The notes under the pieces are model-generated. The model saw only the letters and a list, made by a program, of their open reading frames with translations, did not search any database and had not been told where the DNA came from. Positions 9,676 to 12,743 of a stretch of 12,743 nucleotides of DNA are shown piece by piece. The position numbers and the translations under genes are program-made. Source of the stretch: Butyriboletus loyo (lineage: Eukaryota; Basidiomycota; Agaricomycetes; Boletales; Boletaceae); contig JBBPSI010000415.1 of assembly GCA_038093515.1 (NCBI GenBank), positions 1 to 12,743 of the forward strand, in the 5' to 3' direction. The stretch's first letter is position 1. Each line of letters starts with the position of its first letter.

Positions 9676-11203
9676 ATACCGTGCTCAATATTCAATCCTG
9701 ATCATGTGGACATCGGCCATGCAGTTCTTTGAGTTTGTGCTGTCTCATTCTGCCACTAGTACAGATCCGATGAGCCCATCCATGCTTGAGCCCGCTAGGA
9801 TAGAAGAGGTCTACTATATGCACGCGGACGTCGGGATTTGAGGATGTCTAACTGATTCGAGCTATTGCAAACTTGCAGATGAGGGTATGCGTCAGGATGT
9901 CGCGTCGCTCCTGGTTCGATGTTTTTCTGCTTCATCACGGGTTTCCCAACTACTCTTTTCAACACGCTCTCTCGTTCACGCTCCGACGAACACGACACAA
10001 GCTTCGCCGCAACGCTGTGATGGTGCTTTACTCCTCCCCACGACGACGAAACAACGAACGGGCGAGATCAAACATCGACCAGCCCGCCCGAAAACGGCTT
10101 GCCCATGTTTGATATCATCACCATAGCAGAGCTCGAATGGCTTCCATTCCTCGGTCTCTCTGCATCTACCCACAATCAAACCATTAGAGCAGATCATCTG
10201 ACTTGCTGATGAAGCTACGAATGGGGTCTATAGGCATGCACTTTCTCTGAATCCGCACGCCTCACCGTACAGGCATCGAGCACACGGAATACAAACGAAC
10301 GACGACGAACATACGGTCAAGCCGTCCGAAACAAAGGCTAAAACGCCTTGCCCATCACGGTGTCTGCTCGACTCCAGCCAACCTGGCAACAAGACGACTC
10401 GGACTTTCTGGACGAGGTGCAAGTTCCAAGACGGTTTTAATTACCACTTTCAAAGCTTCACCCTTATCATTGTCTGGATGCATGCGGATCCGTGACACGT
10501 GACCCACCCTCATCGTTGTACGTTGTCGCCCTTGCACGAGGTCTGAATCTCAGCAACAAGCGTTCAAGCCATATCTCCGATACTCGTGAGTGGATGGATT
10601 CATATCTATTGTATGTGATTTGTATTCCTGGGATTCATACAAACTAAAGTTGTCGTCGCTTCGAGATACATCGTCGAGCTCCATCAAGAAGTGATGAACG
10701 ACATTCCGCGCCTAAACAGTGAGGTGAAAAGGGGGGTGGTATCATAGTATGCTGTCAACCCTCCCGATCTCCGGTTTCTCCGGTCGTTGTTCTTGGCTCG
10801 TCGGTCTAGCTTACGCCTTGTTCTTGTCTTTTATTTGATTGTTTCTATTTAGTCGCAGTTCCCTCGCTCTGGTTTCCCTTGGCTCGTCCTCTTCTTTTAT
10901 TCTCATCGCACTCCGACCGTGTACAAGTCATTCGTTGCAGACACGTGCAGAGTTACGGCCCGTGCTAACAGGTGCTGCGTGATTCGATATTTCGTGCCCA
11001 TAACCATGCCTAGGAAAACGAGGATGGATATAGGCATGGATATATGTACACTGCGCCTCGAAACCCCCCCGATCGAGGTTCACCACACCATCAAGCCCGT
11101 GCTTGGATTTCAGTTCAGGATTTCGAGCTTTGACGCACCGCATGATTGAAAATTCGATGGTCGATGGTGATGTCGGTGGTGGGTATGATGATGAAGCATA
11201 TTG
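9676..11203. other. Spacer between duplication copies, no confident gene
   Basis: About 1.5 kb without a gene I can support. Small coding-like fragments occur: a 34-codon plus frame at 10105-10209 containing IAELEWLPFLGLSAS, and a stretch at 10652-10750 reading VVVASRYIVELHQEVMNDI after a possible intron (GTGAGT donor near 10588, AAAG acceptor near 10650). Neither is recognised. Two similar GA/CGA-rich segments (10041-10106 and 10291-10355) both end in CTTGCCCAT. The stretch 10760-10915 is strongly pyrimidine-rich, as in many fungal promoters, and TTGGCTCGTC occurs twice within it. These may be relics of lost genes or of an old element. Confidence 0.4.
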
Positions 11204-11616
11204 CACATCTTGTAACAAGATCGTACGACAAGGACGGCGTGTCTTGTTTTCGATTTTCTTCGGTGTCATCAAACCAACGCTCTCAGTGTAACCGCAGGAC
11301 ACACGAACCGGTGGTACATCCATACAAACGTGGATTTTTTCGGCCCGAAATGCAGGTTTACCCACTCCCAACTCTTGTCGGGGTATTCCGTGACCTGTCA
11401 AGAGCATCAACATTTTCCGTCTCTTAAATATCTTGATACATGATGAACGCGACATCTCGAGAGTGCCAAACTCAAAAATCCGAGGTGGGCGTATATCCGG
11501 TGTGAACCTTGATCCACGTGTCCACCGTGATTGCTCAAAAGATGGAGGAGAGTAACCTTTGCAGCCGGTCCTTTGAGGCATCGTAGTTCGTGGAGATGTT
11601 CCAAGACCTCTTTTTT

Positions 11617-12060
11617 CCTGAAAATGCTGTTCTGCCGCTTGCGGACTTAGAATAGGCACTGTAGTGCGAGCGAGAAGAAGTGCATCAGTGGTTGCAAGAA
11701 GCATCCATATCTAGCGAGTTCGTCAGTGTCAATCACCGCGGCTTGTGGAAACGTACTGGTTACAGGTGGCGTAAATATCCGCCAGCTCGATCCAGCCTTC
11801 GACATCGGAATAGAAGGTGTCGAGGTACTGCAAGGGTGTGAGGTAGTCGATCTTGGCTATTCGTCGGTCTATCGGGATATTGCGCCTTGTCTTTGCCTTG
11901 GAAGCAAAAAGTATGAGAGACTGGTAAAATCCGCCTCCAACAACTCAGCATAGCATCTGAGAACAGTCTCTGGCGTTTCAGTGGCTTTGATGCGGATGCC
12001 TATGACGAAGTCTGCCCGTGGCGAACCTGGTGGGTGTCAAAAGGCTTTCGAGGCCCAGCG
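11617..12060 (-). pseudogene. EMC2-like gene relic, copy 2
   Basis: Same relic as at 6821-7260 and slightly closer to what I expect of an EMC2 gene. Minus-strand pieces include DFVIGIRIKATETPETVL, YAELLEADFT, RRIAKIDYLTPLQYLDTFY, DVEGWIELADIYATCNQY and LQPLMHFFSLALQ. The 46-nt intron between CNQ and Y is conserved at 11756-11711. A stop follows soon after LALQ, because the sequence corresponding to the next exon is altered (CCTATTCTAAG). The segment between LLEADFT and RRIAK has an in-frame TAG and needs a frame change. The two relics share the same truncation, so the gene was already broken before the block duplicated. Confidence 0.6.
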
Positions 12061-12542
12061 GGATGCACGCGTATGTCTACGACGTCTATAACAGCGAGCT
12101 TCAGCCGACCCGGACTCATTATATAGATGAATAGGAATGTGATGTGGTTCGAGCTCGGGCAGTGCGTACATTCGTCCCTATCTTAGGATGCACGTGTATT
12201 TTGTGCGCAGCATATCGCGAGTGGGTCTATTGCGGATTGTACGCTCGTCGTGGGCAGAATCCTACAGCCGAGATATGACGAGGACTCGCAAGTCCCAGAG
12301 TAAGGCGGCCCTCAGTAACGAGTGAAGATTTCGCCGATGCTGACTGCTTGCCTGGTCGTCGCAACGAGGTCACCTAGCATGAATCCGAGTAAGAACAAGC
12401 GCCAAAGACACGAGGCGCCTAGGACCCATATCGAGAATAAGGAAATATGTTTACGAACTGATCTTGCGCACCACGACTACATAAACTGAAACAGATCGTT
12501 CTTTCACCCTTCGAACCCCACAGCTGTGTAGCATTGGTGAAG

Positions 12543-12743
12543 ATGTCCTCGACGAAAACCGGTGGGTGGCAGCTCCGAGGAATGATTGGGCAATGCTGAC
12601 AATTCAATAAGACCCAACAATAGTACTCAACACCGGCGCTAGCACTGTATATGCTATCACTTTCCACCCTGACGGTATTCATCTTTTGAGCGGGAATGGC
12701 GATGGGATTCAACGATGGCGACTTGAAGATGGCCAAGAGGTGG
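12543..12743 (+). CDS. WD40 repeat protein, copy 2, 5' end only (truncated by window)
   Basis: Exon 1 is 12543-12561 and exon 2 starts at 12624 and runs off the window; the 62-nt intron is identical to that of copy 1. The visible protein is the short N-terminus MSSTKT followed by VLNTGASTVYAITFHPDG and the rest of blade 1 to LEDGQEV. Compared with copy 1 it has the more usual blade features (HPDG turn, GNGDG), so it may be the functional member. Frame and splice sites are intact as far as can be seen. Confidence 0.75.

Larger units (their letters stand above)
11204..12743. repeat. Direct duplication, copy 2, cut by the window end
   Basis: Second copy of the block at 6530-7909, in the same orientation. 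It carries extra sequence relative to copy 1, notably about 100 nt around 11385-11485 and a short piece near 12335-12370. The order of contents is the same: EMC2-like relic on the minus strand, then the promoter and first exons of a WD40 gene on the plus strand. The duplication is still strong at the final base, so it continues to the right. Confidence 0.85.

Noticed and set aside
9500..9841. 113-codon plus-strand frame around the WD40 3' end
   Set aside because: Overlaps the last exon in another frame and has no recognisable features. I prefer the frame that follows the GTGCGC..CGTAG intron and stops at 9675, although this end is uncertain.
10928..11704. 258-codon open frame on the minus strand across the start of copy 2
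   Set aside because: It has no recognisable family and a composition like random translation. It crosses the edge of the repeat, and in copy 1 the corresponding frame is interrupted. The EMC2-relic pieces lie in part on the same strand but in other frames.
6530..12743. Transposon explanation for the duplicated block
   Set aside because: I found no transposase or reverse transcriptase motif, no terminal inverted repeats and no target-site duplication. Segmental duplication is the simpler reading.

Overview
The window looks like nuclear DNA of a filamentous basidiomycete, most likely an agaricomycete. Genes carry many 40-90 nt GT..AG introns, genes are closely packed and often divergent, and the protein families are typical of mushrooms and their relatives: a CAP10-like GT90, an AMSH-type deubiquitinase and a WD40 propeller protein with a basic tail. 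The genus cannot be fixed from the sequence; this is inference.

Left part (693-5628): two complete, divergently transcribed housekeeping-type genes. On the minus strand (2910-693) a six-exon gene encodes a 643-residue type II membrane glycosyltransferase of family GT90. On the plus strand (3042-5628) an eight-exon gene encodes a 680-residue AMSH/STAMBP-like JAMM deubiquitinase with all expected metal ligands. Their start codons are 131 bp apart, so they share a promoter region. I rebuilt both exon structures by hand and both close in frame.

Middle (5629-6529): a short unidentified coding-like segment at 5817-6158 (two exons joined by a GC-AG intron), then unannotatable DNA.

Right part (about 6530-12743): an accessory region built from a long direct duplication. 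Copy 1 (about 6530-7909 and possibly beyond) and copy 2 (about 11204 to the window end) each hold, in the same order, a minus-strand relic of an EMC2-like (ER membrane protein complex subunit 2, TPR) gene and, divergently, the promoter and 5' end of a plus-strand WD40 gene. The copy 1 WD40 gene can be followed through nine exons to a stop at 9673-9675, with one single-base frameshift in blade 6/7. Copy 2 runs out of the window in blade 1. Between them, 9676-11203 has no confident gene.

I found no RNA gene, CRISPR array, complete transposon or new defence-type system. The most interesting signals are the duplicated relic-plus-WD40 module, the contrast between an identical intron and a diverged first WD40 blade, and the frameshift in copy 1.
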